From positions 27,552,442 to 27,616,441 of the forward strand of contig NC_039367.1 in NCBI RefSeq assembly GCF_003573695.1: a stretch of 64,000 bases of DNA, given 5' to 3'. Both the position numbers and the translations under genes were made by a program. Below are positions 33,892-46,078 of this stretch, in pieces. The notes under the pieces are model-generated. The model was not told where the DNA came from, made no database searches, and saw only the letters and a list, made by a program, of their open reading frames with translations. Source of the DNA: Papaver somniferum (taxonomy: Eukaryota; Streptophyta; Magnoliopsida; Ranunculales; Papaveraceae). Each line of letters begins with the position of its first letter. Position 1 is the stretch's first letter.

Positions 33892-34706
33892 ATCTGCTGA
33901 GCTGAAGAGATAAAACTGAAAAGATGATACTGGTTTTGATAGCTAATTTGAATACCGGTTGTTCATATATATAAGATCAGAGACTTAATTATATGGAAAT
34001 TAATATACGTAATTATGATGAAGGATATAATAATAAGAGTGAGGATATTTGTAATAAAATCTAATGTTACTTGATTCAGCTTTTATTTCCTTTTCCATTA
34101 TTTATTTTCATAAAATTGGAATATCTTAAAATGAGAATGTTGGTGTTTTAAATGGAAATTCATTTAACATTTTTTAGGTTTACCATACATATAATCAATT
34201 TAGTCCAAAACTGGTAAACCAGAATAACTTCCGTTTAGCTACTAACTAAAAACAGTAAAAATGGAAACCGGAAATTATGGATAAATTAATAGATATAAAA
34301 AATTTGCGGTTAGGATATTTTTGTAATAGAATCTAATGTTACTACATTTATTATTTATTAGGAGAGATCTGTGTTCTTGATTTGGCTTTTATTTCCCTTT
34401 TAAATCTTTATTTAATTGATTTTTTATAAAATCGGAGATTTTGAAAATGGGATATGATTGTTTTAAATGGAAATTCATTAACAGTTTTTAGGTTTACCAT
34501 ACATATGCTAGGTTATGTCAAATGAGTTACATCCAAAACTGGAAACTAGAATAACTTCCGTTTAACCTCAAAAGTCAAAACTGAAATTACCGAGGACGGT
34601 CAATGGAGGTGAACTGACATTACCGACAAACTAATTCATAAAGATCGATTTTGCTATGTATCCCCCATTCATTTTCCCGGTTCCTGTGAGTGCGCGAACA
34701 TGAGGT
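33892..34706. repeat. Polygalacturonase upstream region with a diverged tandem duplication
   Basis: Unit 1 (about 34041-34260) and unit 2 (about 34311-34580) share, in the same order, AGGATATTTxTGTAATA, ATCTAATGTTACT, TTTTAAATGGAAATTCATT, TTTAGGTTTACCATACATAT and AGAATAACTTCCGTTTA. The period is about 270-310 bp. No gene lies here; the block is 150-700 bp upstream of the polygalacturonase start. Confidence 0.75.
33961..33975 (-). promoter_or_regulatory. Probable TATA box of the polygalacturonase gene
   Basis: CTTATATATATGAAC on the minus strand, about 75 bp upstream of the start codon, leaves room for a 5' UTR of roughly 40 nt. Confidence 0.55.
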
Positions 34707-34721
34707 ATATGAGAAGCATTT
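34707..34721. repeat. LINE target-site duplication, left copy
   Basis: ATATGAGAAGCATTT, identical to 42331-42345. Confidence 0.9.
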
Positions 34722-35093
34722 TTTTTTTTTGAAAATAAAAAATATATTACTAGGTATCATTAATCTGCTAATTCAGGATCTTCAGAGACTAACTCATGGT
34801 GAATTGCTCGTCGAATGACTGAATTTGTTGGATTAATCATGATTGAACAAGATATAAAGGTACTGTCATTATAGAGTTACATAATTCATATGCTTTGACT
34901 GTGTCAAAAGCTATTGCAGCAATTAAAAAGCTAGGAGCTTGATCAGTCCATAAAGTTGTGTTACTTGATTGTCGCCCTTTTTTTACCAACAAGTCTACCA
35001 CCCTGTTTGCGAGTCTATTACATACTAAAAACCTTTAAAAGAAACTAGTTTGTCTCTTGTTTGTTGAACTTCCTCCAAGATTCCTAAGCATTG

Positions 35094-36380
35094 TCAGTTC
35101 ACATCTTTTGTCTTTCCTTGTAAATATTTTATGGTTGCCTGGTTATCTCCTTGTATCGTCAAATTTTGAACATTGTGTTTGATGGCCCATTGAACTGCGC
35201 TTACCAGAGTTACAACTTCTGCCTCTTGAGCTGAGAAGGTCCTGCACCATCCGCATTCTGCTGCTCGAAAGGTACCTGAAGATGTTCGCAAGACAAGACC
35301 AAAAAAACCAGCATTAGTATGCTCTGAAATCCAAAAAGCGTCAGAATTTATCTTTACAGTATTCATTCTTGGGAATTGCCAGTAATGTAAGGTTTTGATA
35401 CGACTAATATTAACTTGAGTTGTGGTGTGCAATTGTGTTGGATACCAATAATCATAATGTCTTATTATGTCTAAGGCAAGCTGTGTAGGGGTTCTAAATT
35501 TCTCCTCAAATATTCTAAGGCATCGCTCTTTCCAAATAAACCAACATTTGGTTGCAGCAAGATCCATAGAAATTGAGTTTGTATCTCCTGCTAACCATTC
35601 ATTGTATTTATGCAAGAAAGTATTATGCAAATTATGAGAATTTTGAGATTGAGATACTCCCTGTGAGGCCATTGGCTGAAGATTCCAAATCTCCTTTGCA
35701 TAAGCGCATTCAAAAAAGAGATGGTAAGTAGTTTCAACAACACTGTTACAGAAAACACACTTATTATCCATGGATCTGATATTTTGTCTAGTTGGTAATG
35801 CATCTTGTAAGCATTTCCATATAAACAATTTGATCCTCTGTGAAGTATCCATAGTTCATAGACCTTTCCAAAAAAATTTAGTTTTGGCAGGAGTTGAACA
35901 AGAAGGATTAGAGAGTTTAGCATAAAGTGATTTAACAGAGAATTCACCATTCTTTGTTAGTGTCCATCTAAGTTTATCCCTTTTCAGAGAACCTTCAGAT
36001 GTAGTGTATAATCTAATGTTTTTAATTTTTTGCACAGTTGAGTTATCAAATAACGAGTGTAACAGATCAGTATTCCACTTAGTTGTGTTTAAGTCTATGA
36101 GCTCAGACACAAGTGTCAACGTAGTGTTTCTAGATGGAAAAGACTCTTCCAAAGTCTCTCTTCTAGATGGAAGCCATAAATCATTCCAAGTGTTTATTAG
36201 TAAGCCATTACCTACTTCCCAAATGCTATATTTTTTAATCTGTGATATTCCTTGTAAAATACACTTCCAAATCCAAGAAGCTTGTGATTTCTTTTTGGAG
36301 TGTAAAGCTCCTGATTTCTTGAAGTATTTTCCTTTAAGAATTTGAGCCCAAAAGTCACCAGGGTTACTAACTAGTCTCAA
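35094..36380 (-). pseudogene. LINE ORF2 C-terminal part: zinc-binding region and RNase H
   Basis: The reading contains the RVT-associated zinc-binding motif (IKLFIWKCLQDALPT, then CVFCNSVVETTYHLFFEC at about 35765-35705) and a plant LINE RNase H (SSGTFRAAECGWC, then QEAEVVTL and GDNQATIKYL at about 35155-35130). A stop/frame change at about 35855 separates two frames. A stop at 35094-35096 precedes further RNase H-like sequence out to about 34900. Confidence 0.8.
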
Positions 36381-36512
36381 GCTATTCGACTGATCATAGC
36401 TTGGTTTGCCTTGTTTGCTTCTTTAAAACCTAAACCCCCTTGGTCTATTGGATTACATAAGAAATCAAAAGATTTAATGTAAGTACCCTTAGAATTAATA
36501 TTTTCTTCCACA

Positions 36513-37624
36513 TCAAAAGTCCATTTGGATGTCATTTATTCTTTTTGTTATTTTTCTTGGAAGAACAAAGCATCCCATACTAAAAATAGGCATGCTGGAT
36601 ATAACCAATTTGTTTAGAACAATTTTACTTTGTTGTGACAAGATCTTGCGAAGCCAGGTTTTTATTTTATGCTCCATTTTTTCTATGATTTTGTCAAAGG
36701 TTTTCAATTTAGATCTATCTATGAATAGAAGTACACCTAAATGTGTATCTTTAAAGTTTTTTTTTTTTTAATCTTCATCAATCTACTAATGATGCCTATG
36801 TGTTTCTTGTGCACCTTTTTGCTAAAAAAGAGACCTGACTTTTCAAAGTTTATGACTTCAATCTACTAATGATGCCTATGTGTTTCTTGTGCACCTTTTT
36901 GCTAAAAAAGAGACCTGACTTTTCAAAGTTTATGACTTGTCCTGATGCTGCACTAAACATATGTATGGCTTCTAATAAGTTTTTGCAACTACCTAGATCA
37001 GCCTTAGTGAAAAGGAGCAGATCATCGGCGAAAAAAAGGTGAGAGATTGGGGGGAATTTAGGGGAAAGTTTTATCCCCTGAACTTTTTTAGTTTTTGAAG
37101 ATGATTTAACAGACCGAAAAGACTTCCATGCAGAGTATGAATAGGTAGGGAGATAAAGGGTCTCATTTCCTAATGCCCCTGGAAGGATTGAAATCTCTAC
37201 AAGATTGTCCATTGAGAAGAACAACAATGGAAGACGTAGATAGACATTGTTGTATAAGGTGACACCAATGTTCTGAGAAGCCAAAAGCAGTTAGAGTTTT
37301 TATTAAGAAATTCCAATTGACTCTATCGAAAGCTTTCGACATGTCAATTTTGAGTCCTATATGGCCTGTTTCCTTTTTACTTTTTTTCATCGAGTGAACT
37401 ACCTCATGAGCTACTATTATGTTATCCGAAATTTGCCTAGAAGAGAGAAAAGCTGACGTGGATATAATTTTTTCTATAGTTTTCTTGAATCTATTAGCCA
37501 AAATCTTTGTTATTACTTGATAAGGGGTGTTGCATAAGCCAATGAGCCTAAAGTCAGCAGGAGATTTAGGGTGTTTTTTCTTTGGGATTAAAAGCAAGAA
37601 AGTTTTATTTAGCTCTGGGTGCAA
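36513..37624 (-). pseudogene. LINE ORF2 reverse transcriptase, frameshifted
   Basis: RT motifs in order: LLIPKKKHPKSPADFRLIGL, ILANRFK, KIDMSKAFDRVNW (37350-37310), then after a frame change HLFFADDLLLF with the FADD box at about 37040-37025, then LNKLVISSMPIFSM near 36600. An 80-bp tandem duplication (36781-36940) and at least one other frameshift (about 37165-37284) destroy the frame. Confidence 0.82.
36781..36940. repeat. 80-bp perfect tandem duplication in the LINE
   Basis: The block beginning ATCTACTAATGATGCCTATG occurs at 36781 and again at 36861 with no visible difference. As 80 is not a multiple of three, it breaks the RT frame. Confidence 0.92.
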
Positions 37625-38437
37625 CTGTCTAGTTATGAAGAAATATTGGATGACTGAGACTAACTGAGGGCCAACTACCCCTCAGTTGTGTTTAAAGAAA
37701 CTCACCGGAAAACCATTAGGTCCCGGTGCTTTGTTAGGTTTCAGTTTTTTGACTACTTCCCATATTTCCTCAGCGGTTGGTGTAATTGGTGTAATTGTCA
37801 GTTCTAGATTTTCCTTTATAGAAATACAAGGGTTAATGTGTGAGAAAATCAGTTCATCTGAAATAGAAGAACTTTCAGTGAAAAGATCAGAGAAATAAGA
37901 AGTTAAAACTTCTTTAATCTTTGTCTTGTTGAGACGACCTTATTATCCTTATCTTGAATGCACTCTATATGATTTCTTTTCCTTCTCTTCAGAGTTGTTA
38001 CATGAAAAAAAAAAGTGGTATTTCTTTCCCCTAAGGCTATTGTGTTATTTCTAGACTGTTGCCTAGCTATTTCTTCCTGTGTATCGTACAGTGCCTCCAG
38101 CTCTAGTATTTTTTTGTTAGTCAGAGAAGAAACTGCAACAGAAGTAGGTTGAGCATTTAAATTGTCAATTACTTTTAGAAGTAATTTGATTTTTTTGTTA
38201 GGATTTCCAAAAACAACTTTTTTCGAGTTACCAAGATTTTGAGTTAGTGTTGAAATATTTGCTATTAGATCTAGTGTTGTGTTCCCAGAGTTTAGAGTCC
38301 AAGATTTCTTGATAACCTCTAAACAAGATGGTTCTTTTAACCATGTATCATAAAATTTGAAAGAAGGAAGAAGGTTTTAGAGAGAGGCATATTGATCCAT
38401 GGTCTGAACCAACAGATACCAAGTTCTCTAAATAAGC
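37625..38437 (-). pseudogene. LINE ORF2 linker between endonuclease and RT
   Basis: Minus-strand readings in changing frames match the plant LINE linker, for example FYDTWLKEPSCLEVIKKSW, FGNPNKK and LGERNTTFF. Several stops and frameshifts are present. Confidence 0.6.
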
Positions 38438-39082
38438 TTATTTAAATTCTAAATTCCAGTGAGCATTAGCCATGGCCTTGTCAAGCCTTTGCTTGATATT
38501 TGACATGCCTTCTCTTTTGTTACTCCAAGTAAAAATATTTCCGTTGAAACCCAGGTCCTCTAGACCTGTTCTTTGAAGTAAGTTTAAAATTGGTTCCATT
38601 TTGGTTCTGTTAAAGGGAAGGCCTCCTTCCTTTTCCTCACTATTAAAAATTATATTAAGATCAACTATAACTAACCAAGGCATTGAATTGAGATTGATTC
38701 TTTGTGCAGTGTTTCCTAGGTTTCCCATGACCTCCAGTTTCATGTCATGCTTTGGAGAACCATAGAAACAGGTGAGCAACCATTCCTTTGAATGTAAATT
38801 ATTTTTTACTATAACATTAATCATATTGAGGTTCCATTGAAGAATTTCAAAGTGAAATCCATCAACCAAAGCAAAGGCTAAGCCTCCAGCAGTACCTTCC
38901 GGGTCAACAATATGAAAGTTAGGAAAAAAGTTTAAAATTTTTCTTACTAAACTCCTTTGAGATTTAGTCTCAGATAAGAATAAAATGTCAGGTTTTTCAG
39001 TATATAAGAGAGATTTTAAGTGTTGTTGTGTTGTTTTCTGTCCACACCCTTGTGTGTTCCATGCTAAGATTTGCATGGTCAT
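38438..39082 (-). pseudogene. LINE ORF2 AP-type endonuclease
   Basis: Starting at MTMQILAWNTQGCG the frame shows the exonuclease/endonuclease/phosphatase fold motifs of plant LINEs: PDILFLSETK, WLLTCFYGSP, PWLVIVDLN (usually GDFN), GFNGNIFTWSN and KQRLDKAMAN. The G-D-F-N position reads V-D-L-N, so a catalytic loop may be altered. The frame closes at 38438, before the linker. Confidence 0.8.
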
Positions 39083-39112
39083 AATATAAGGACAATTCCC
39101 TGATAATGCCAA

Positions 39113-42100
39113 AGATTAACAATGCTTATAACTGTGTCACTAAAAATTAAGGGAAGCAATGAAGCAGATACAAAGTATATATATGAATTTTAAGTCAGGG
39201 TGTATGAGAAAGTTTGATTTATGTTCCAACTTCTAGTTCAAAGTAAAACAATGTTGGTGTACTTTAGTCTGTTATCCTAACCAGTCTTGACAAAGATTGA
39301 GTCTTTACTCAATGAAACGACTCCAACAGATCAGTTCAGGATTGGCCAAAAATAAACAATCAATATGACAGTAAATAGTTGTTGTTGCAGTATCCTATTG
39401 TTGGTGTTCTTAATGTTGCTGAACTAGGTTTAGAAGTCTAGATACAATCTCAGTCCACAGAAATGTGCAGGATATATAAAGTGCATAGGAATGTAATATA
39501 AAGCAGGGAGCAGTAAACTGTAGTTTCTAATGGTTTATAATGAGTAAAGCCGAGAAAATAACAAGTATGATTCTTGATCTGTTAACTGAAATTATAGATA
39601 TTATGAAAAACAGAATTAGGCTGATGTATACTACTTGATTAAAGGTTTAGAAGTCAAAAGCTTGAGTGGGATACAACCCTCAAGCTTTTGTTACATGTAT
39701 TCCTGCTGTAAAGTATTGTTTGTTGAGACCGTAGAAATCACTTTCAAATTGAAATGCCAGAACCATATAAAGAAAATCTTGAATACAAGAAATTACGACG
39801 AAAGAAAATGAAGAGTAAGATGTGAGATAATTGCAGGAAGAAATCAAAAGAAGAAGTCAGCTTACCTTTGGGTTTTGTCGGGTCAGAGGAGCGGAGGTTT
39901 AGATTTGAGATTTATGACTGGATGTGTGATGATTTTACTTTAATTAGTTGTAAATACTTAACATTGAATAGTGGGAAGAAACTAATCACTATTATCTCCT
40001 AACGTAAAATCAATCAACCAAAAGAGAAAACATGCAATTGATAACTACACAGAAAATAATAACGGTTCCACTAAAATGCTGAAAAATAAGAGCTGAGTCA
40101 GGGTACCTCTCTATTAGACCCTTAACAAAGATGGGCAGACACATGAAAAAAATAAATTAACCTGAAGGCAAGAAGGAATTTGCAAACCAATAACACACAA
40201 AGTTGACAAAAGTACTTACAAAGATAAGACAACTCTGAATCTTCATAAGATTAACTCCTAATAAGGTGTCCTAAAGAATTTTATACTAACATAAACGCTA
40301 AAAGGAACACAACATATCCTTTAATTTCATAAAATAAAACTCTAGATGGAGGTAATCACACATTATTTCTTACCATACCAAAGCAATTGAAATGACTAGA
40401 GAACCCATAATAACACCAATTTTCACACCATAAAATTCTTTAAAACAACTTTGCAACCTTCCCAACAGAAGACCTATCTATTTTCTGAACAATAATACAC
40501 AAATTAAGAGATCATTTTTCTTCTTTTTATAAAAACTTAAAAATTTCTCCTTCTTTCCTTCAAAACAGAATGCACATACACTTGTTTCATAAAGCAACCC
40601 AAATGGAGAAAGAGTTGATACTAATTCATTTTTTTTTTAAATATAAGTAACAAGTGCACATGCACTTGAACAACGATCAACATCGCTGAAATGTTTAAGA
40701 TTACGAACCATTCCTAGATCCCAATTAAAACTTTTAAAAGAGAAACAAGCGTTCAATTATACTAATGGAAGATCCAAAATAAAAAGATAGATTGATTTTT
40801 TTTTTTTAAACAACTGATTAATTTTCAAAAATGTTTTTAGAAAGAAAGTGATCTGCAAAATATAATCAACAAAGGGATTAATAAGGGAAAGACAAAAGAA
40901 AATGAATGAGAACCCAATCAAACATTGGATATAGGATTAAAACAATCAACCACGTTTAGGACTTTTATCAAACAGATGAAAGGCAACAAAGCCAAAGGCT
41001 AAACTAAACCCAATCATCGCTGGGATATAAACGATTACCAATTTTAACTCCACATACCCAATCTTCATTGGGGTTTAACAAACCAAAAATAAGGATGGAT
41101 CAAGCACCACACAATTAGAGCAGAAAGAAACAGATTAATCAAATAAGCAAAAGCAGGTTCAAGCTTCAAAACCCCCCTGTTGTTCTTGTATCAATTACTA
41201 CAATACCAACGACAACCTAAACAGGGGAGGAGAAGCTTAAAACCAAAGACAGGAAAAAATCCCCAATCCCCTGTTGCTTTTGTATCTAATACAACAATAC
41301 CCACAACAACCTAGAGAAGGGGAAAGGAGATTAATTCAAAACCATAAACGAGAGCAACAATCCCATAAACCCGAAAGATTAGAATAGAAATTAGAAAATT
41401 AAGCATGATTCTTTTAAAAACAAAGTGCACATACACTTGTTTACCTAATGGATAAGTCTTGAAAATATGACTTGAACAGATGCACCTACACCTAAACAAG
41501 AGTAAAAATCCATAAATTACTTACTTTAAATACTAAACACTCTTGTAGCAAATTAGCAAACTAAACAGGAGAGACCCAGGTGTTCAAACAACACCAAATA
41601 GGATGCATGAGAACCCATTAATCACAGGCGACAGTTCGGGACTATTATCAAACAACATAAAGGCAACGAGTAATAAACAGGACCCAATCACCATTGGGAT
41701 TTTAGGCAAAGAAATATGGATTGCAAAACACAAATCCACATACACAGCTAAGGTATAAACAACTAATTAATCAATTACAATCCAGGTACACTTATATAAG
41801 GAATTATAATCAGAAAGTATAAGGAAATCAGACTAAAGGTAGATTCAAAATTCCAGAACCCTGTTGTTTGGTATCAAAAATCACCATACCGACGACAACC
41901 TAAAACAGGAGAAGAATCAAGGGGGCTTGATGATTCAAAGCAGAGCTATATCTAATTAAGAACAAAAAAGAAATTTGAAAGAAAATCAGGTCCCTGTTGT
42001 TGTTGTACCTAATACAACAATACACACAACAACCTAGAAAGGGGAAAAGAGATTCACTCAGAAACAAAAGAAATGGAAGAAATCCGAGCAAATACCTGTG

Positions 42101-42330
42101 TCAAATGGAATTACAACTTGCATTCATACCCGGAAAGAAAAAGGATCAAAATTTAAGCAAATAAAATGAAAAACAAATGAAAAAAACTAAAATTTCATCA
42201 CCACTATGCGAATCAAAACCAACAGATCCGCTCCTCATAGATCGTAACCCTGTAATCACCCGAAGGTTAACCAAGAAATTATTCCTCCATGACGAAGAGC
42301 TTGAAAAAAATTATTTTTTCACTTTTTTTC
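39113..42330 (-). repeat. LINE 5' non-coding region with tandem units of about 690 bp
   Basis: No coding frame spans this 3.2-kb stretch. The word CCTGTTG(T/C)T...GTATC...ACAACCT recurs at 41174, 41268, 41859 and 41991, and GAGAACCCA...AGGCAAC blocks recur at about 40906-40990 and 41605-41670, giving a higher-order period of about 680-700 bp with two half-sites. This resembles 5' UTR monomers of L1 elements. Confidence 0.6.
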
Positions 42331-42345
42331 ATATGAGAAGCATTT
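42331..42345. repeat. LINE target-site duplication, right copy
   Basis: ATATGAGAAGCATTT, identical to 34707-34721. Confidence 0.9.
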
Positions 42346-42970
42346 GCGCATGAAAATTGTGACTACCAAGTTAGCACCACAATAAATAGGAATTTTATTT
42401 TAGTGTAGCTGCATTTTTTATCTTACGAGGACCAACCATTATAAAACCTTATATAATCAATCTAGTTATCTGGATCAGTTTTCTTACTTCAAATTTTATT
42501 TTATTTTATTTGCAATTATTTACAACGATTCAATGGGAACCGCTACACAATATATTCTGCTAGTAGTATCAATGGGAACCCCAGGCTAGGATTCAAACTT
42601 ACTATAGGGATGCAAATGCAAGCCAAAATGATGGTGCCACTTTTCAACAAGGCTGCTAATGGGGGACCGAATTATGTGGGGGTGTACTAAGTTTCAAATA
42701 AAACAAAACAATTTTACATATAAAACAAAACAACTTTTACCTTGAGCTTGGCACACCACCCAAGAATTTGGTCACCCCCATTACCAATCTTGATTATCAA
42801 CTTATGCACTACCAAAATCAACAACTTAAACATTACATCTACAGTATTACCTATCAGCTACATTATTACCCAACATTCTATTACACTTCACCAAGTTCGA
42901 TACGAGGATGCAAGAAATATCAGCACTTATCATTATTATTATTACTTCTTTTTCATACTTGTCAAACTGA
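42346..42970. other. Intergenic, nothing recognised
   Basis: AT-rich with two AATGGGAACC words (42532 and 42572). Small frames here are not supported by composition or motif. Confidence 0.5.
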
Positions 42971-42980
42971 AACTGATTAA

Positions 42981-44281
42981 TTTTTTTTTTTTTGGAAAGT
43001 CACTAACTTATACATTGATTAAGCCAGCAATTACATGATTGTCAAAGGATTACAATCGCTAAAATACCAACAATACTTAAACGCCCGATTGCAAATCGAG
43101 GGCAAGATCTCTTCGGGAAACTAAAACTGAAAATTACATTGATTGAAAAATAAATGACAACGATCAGCCACCACAATCTTCTTTCACCTTGAACTATATT
43201 TCTAGTCTCATCCCGCATCACAAGCTCTAACCCAAGAGATAAATCTATCAAGATAAGAATAACATATTTCGAAAAAAAAAAAGAGTGATCCGGTGCCCTC
43301 CGAAGAGGCCTCCACGACAGAGAAATTAAGCATATCCTGATCTAACCAATTTTCTCGGCAGAAAATAGACAAATCGATGAACATGATTTACCAATTTTCC
43401 AAGACACAGAACGAACGGTTATATGATCTAGGTCCAAAGACCAGGATAAAGAAAGGTCAGTAACATGTGATGATATGATAACAAGAAAGTGTTGAGAAGG
43501 TTTCATTGTTCTGGCAGAGGAGAGGTGTTTAACAAAACTGAGAAATTACAAAAGAACTTAATCTAATCGAACTGAATTCTACAACAGAGGAAAATATAAA
43601 GGGGAAGAGTTTACTTTGGGTCGCACTCGGGTGGATCAAACTTGCTTGAGGAAGGATACGAACGGAAAGAGAGAACTAACATAGAGGCAAAAATTCCATT
43701 CAACAGAAATTTCATTACAAAGGATAAGAATGAAATAAACCAGAACTGATTTAGAGAAATGAAGAACAGTTTATTCACTTGATCTTGATCTCTAGATATA
43801 CAAAAGGACCCAACTAAGCTATAAATCTCAAAATCAAAATCGATCTAGGAAATGGATGGAAAGAAATCATTTTAAATCTCTACTTGAACACAATCAAAAA
43901 ATAGAAACCCCTGATTTCCTTTTCTGAGTTTTAAAAGCCATGGATAATCAAGTGTTAAGAAAAAAAAAAGAAAGAAGGAAACTAGAAAATAAAACATTTT
44001 GTTTGATAACAGATTTTTGGAAACGAGGAGGAAAAGGTTTTGAAAAAACAACACAAATAGATTTTGAAAAGGTAAAAAGAAAATCAATTTTTGAAAATCA
44101 ATAGAAACGAAAATACCCAAGCAACAGAGAGGAGAATCAAGGAAAATGATTTAGTTCATCGACCAAACCCAGAGATTTGCAGCACCAAAAGCAAAAGCAA
44201 AGAACAAGAAGAAGATTGATTACCAACAAAATCCACTCCAATCAAAAGATAAAGCAAGAGAAACCAACATCAAACGGTACC
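42981..44281 (-). mobile_element. Candidate retroposed fragment ending in poly(A) (minus strand)
   Basis: A 13-T run at 42981-42993 would be a 3' poly(A) tail on the minus strand. The sequence to its right, split by the CACTA element (44285-47721) and continuing at 47725-47950 with an initiator-like CCCTAGACCC region, is non-coding in all frames. It could be the 3' part of a degenerate LINE or a non-coding gene. No target duplication was found. Confidence 0.3.
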
Positions 44282-45916
44282 TAGCACTACAAAAAATCTG
44301 AGAAAAGGCCACTAAAATCTGGCAACCACCGCAAAAAATTAGTTGCCAAAGTCTTTCGAAACTAGTTAAAGGCAACTAAATACAACCATCACCCAATATT
44401 TTTATCAGTGAGCCACTCTTATATCGACAATTGTACCTTTTAAATACAATAAAAAAATCCTTATTTTTTTTTATAACTAATTTTCCCATGTACCACTAAA
44501 GTGTGAGGCATGTGATGTGAAACACGTCCAAGTGAGGAAAGGCATCCAATGATCGTTTAATGTGTTTACACGTGGTTGTAAAATAACCATCAAATCTTCC
44601 TCAGCCAATCAAGTAGGCGTCAGAGCTGTATAATCATCCAACCTGCTACACCGTATGATGCCCTTAGTGATATAATCACCCATAACATAACCTAATTTCT
44701 TCAATACCCCATTTTTGCGCCGCTTCCTCACATCTCTTTCCATCTTTTCTTCTCTTCGTCTTTTGAGATTCGTTGAGGGTTAATGGTTTTTGTTGAAGTG
44801 GAAGATTAAATTCATTGAGGGTACTAGTTGAAGTGAAGAAAACGAAGGAGATTTAAGGGTTTCTGTTATTTAGGGATTGTTTTGAAGAACTGAAATTATT
44901 GGAGCGATTTCGGTTTGTTTCAAAACCCTAAATCCACATAGGAGTTTAAGGATTTACAAGATAGAACACCTCCACCAAAGCTAAGTCCATTTACTGGTTG
45001 TCTTTTGATTGATTTTGATGGGTTAAGTCTCATTTACTGGTTGTCATTTGATTTATTCTAATTTAATTTAGATGGAATTTCTTGATTTTGTAGATAACAA
45101 AATGAAGTCTGAGGTAAAGCGTTTTGAAACAATTGGTGAAGTTGTGGATTCCTTGTAAATCTTGCATCTCTTCACTGTGTATGTTTAGGATCCTTATTTT
45201 TTCATGAGTTAGGGTTTTGAAGATTTACTCTAATTAGATTTATGTGAATTTAACATTTTTATATGTACTTTGTATGATCCAGTAGCTATTTTTTTGTGGT
45301 TTCTACTAGATTTTTAGCAAGCTTTTTGTAGGTTCCTAATTTTGTTTGTTTACTTTCTTTTGATCCGTTAGCTCAAAATAGTGTTGTTGTAAATGAAATT
45401 GAATCTTGTATATTCACTCTCATGTAATGCTAGTTAGTTATTGAATCTTTATTATGTGAGTGTATCATCTAGGTTTTGTTTGAAAATTTTCCATCGTTTT
45501 GCTTTAAACTAGTATCAGCTGGTGTTGGTTTCCAGATACTAGTAGTATCTCTTTTAATCACCATTATTAGGCTCATAATAAGCTTTATAGACTCATCTGC
45601 TTCTTTATTCATCATATTAGCCTCGCAATAATTGAAAAGGTTCTTACATGATTTTGGTAGCCTTAGTTATAGTTTTTGGATTTGAGTTCACTGGAACTTT
45701 AATGAACAATGAACAAGCTTGGTTGTAATACTTCAATGCATTTTTCATGAAGTTAAATTTAAGTATGCTCTTAACTCTTAAGTTGATGTGTTCATAGGGA
45801 AGGCTTATTAGTATGTGGGTGATTTTATCTTTTTGTGCTGATTTAAGTTACCTGTTTAATTGTATTTGTGGATTTTCTTATGGTGTAGTTCTCACTTGGC
45901 TTGGGTACTTAGTTAC

Positions 45917-46078
45917 CAGTGGCGGAGCTAGAAAATGAATGTTGGGGTGACTTGAACAAATTGGATTGATTTGGGCTGGCTTAAGCCTATTGTTTAGCCT
46001 TGATTTTTTTTAACAGCACTGTAAAATGTAAAAAAAAAATTGGAAGCCAGCCAAAGCCACTATATAGTTCCGCCCTTG
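45917..46078. mobile_element. hAT-type MITE, 162 bp, nested in the CACTA element
   Basis: The ends CAGTGGCGGAGCTA and TAGTTCCGCCCTTG are imperfect inverted repeats, and the 8-bp duplication TTAGTTAC flanks both sides (45909-45916 and 46079-46086) exactly. Internal AAGCC/GGCTT words pair near both ends. Confidence 0.88.

Larger units (their letters stand above)
34722..42330 (-). mobile_element. L1-type LINE, 7.6 kb, complete ends, degraded ORF2
   Basis: The unit is flanked by a 15-bp ATATGAGAAGCATTT duplication and ends (minus strand) in a poly(A) tail next to the left copy. Minus-strand order: 5' non-coding region (42330-39113), endonuclease, RT, zinc-binding region and RNase H, then a short 3' part. 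No ORF1 (gag-like) frame is visible. ORF2 carries several frameshifts and stops, so this copy is dead. Confidence 0.85.
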
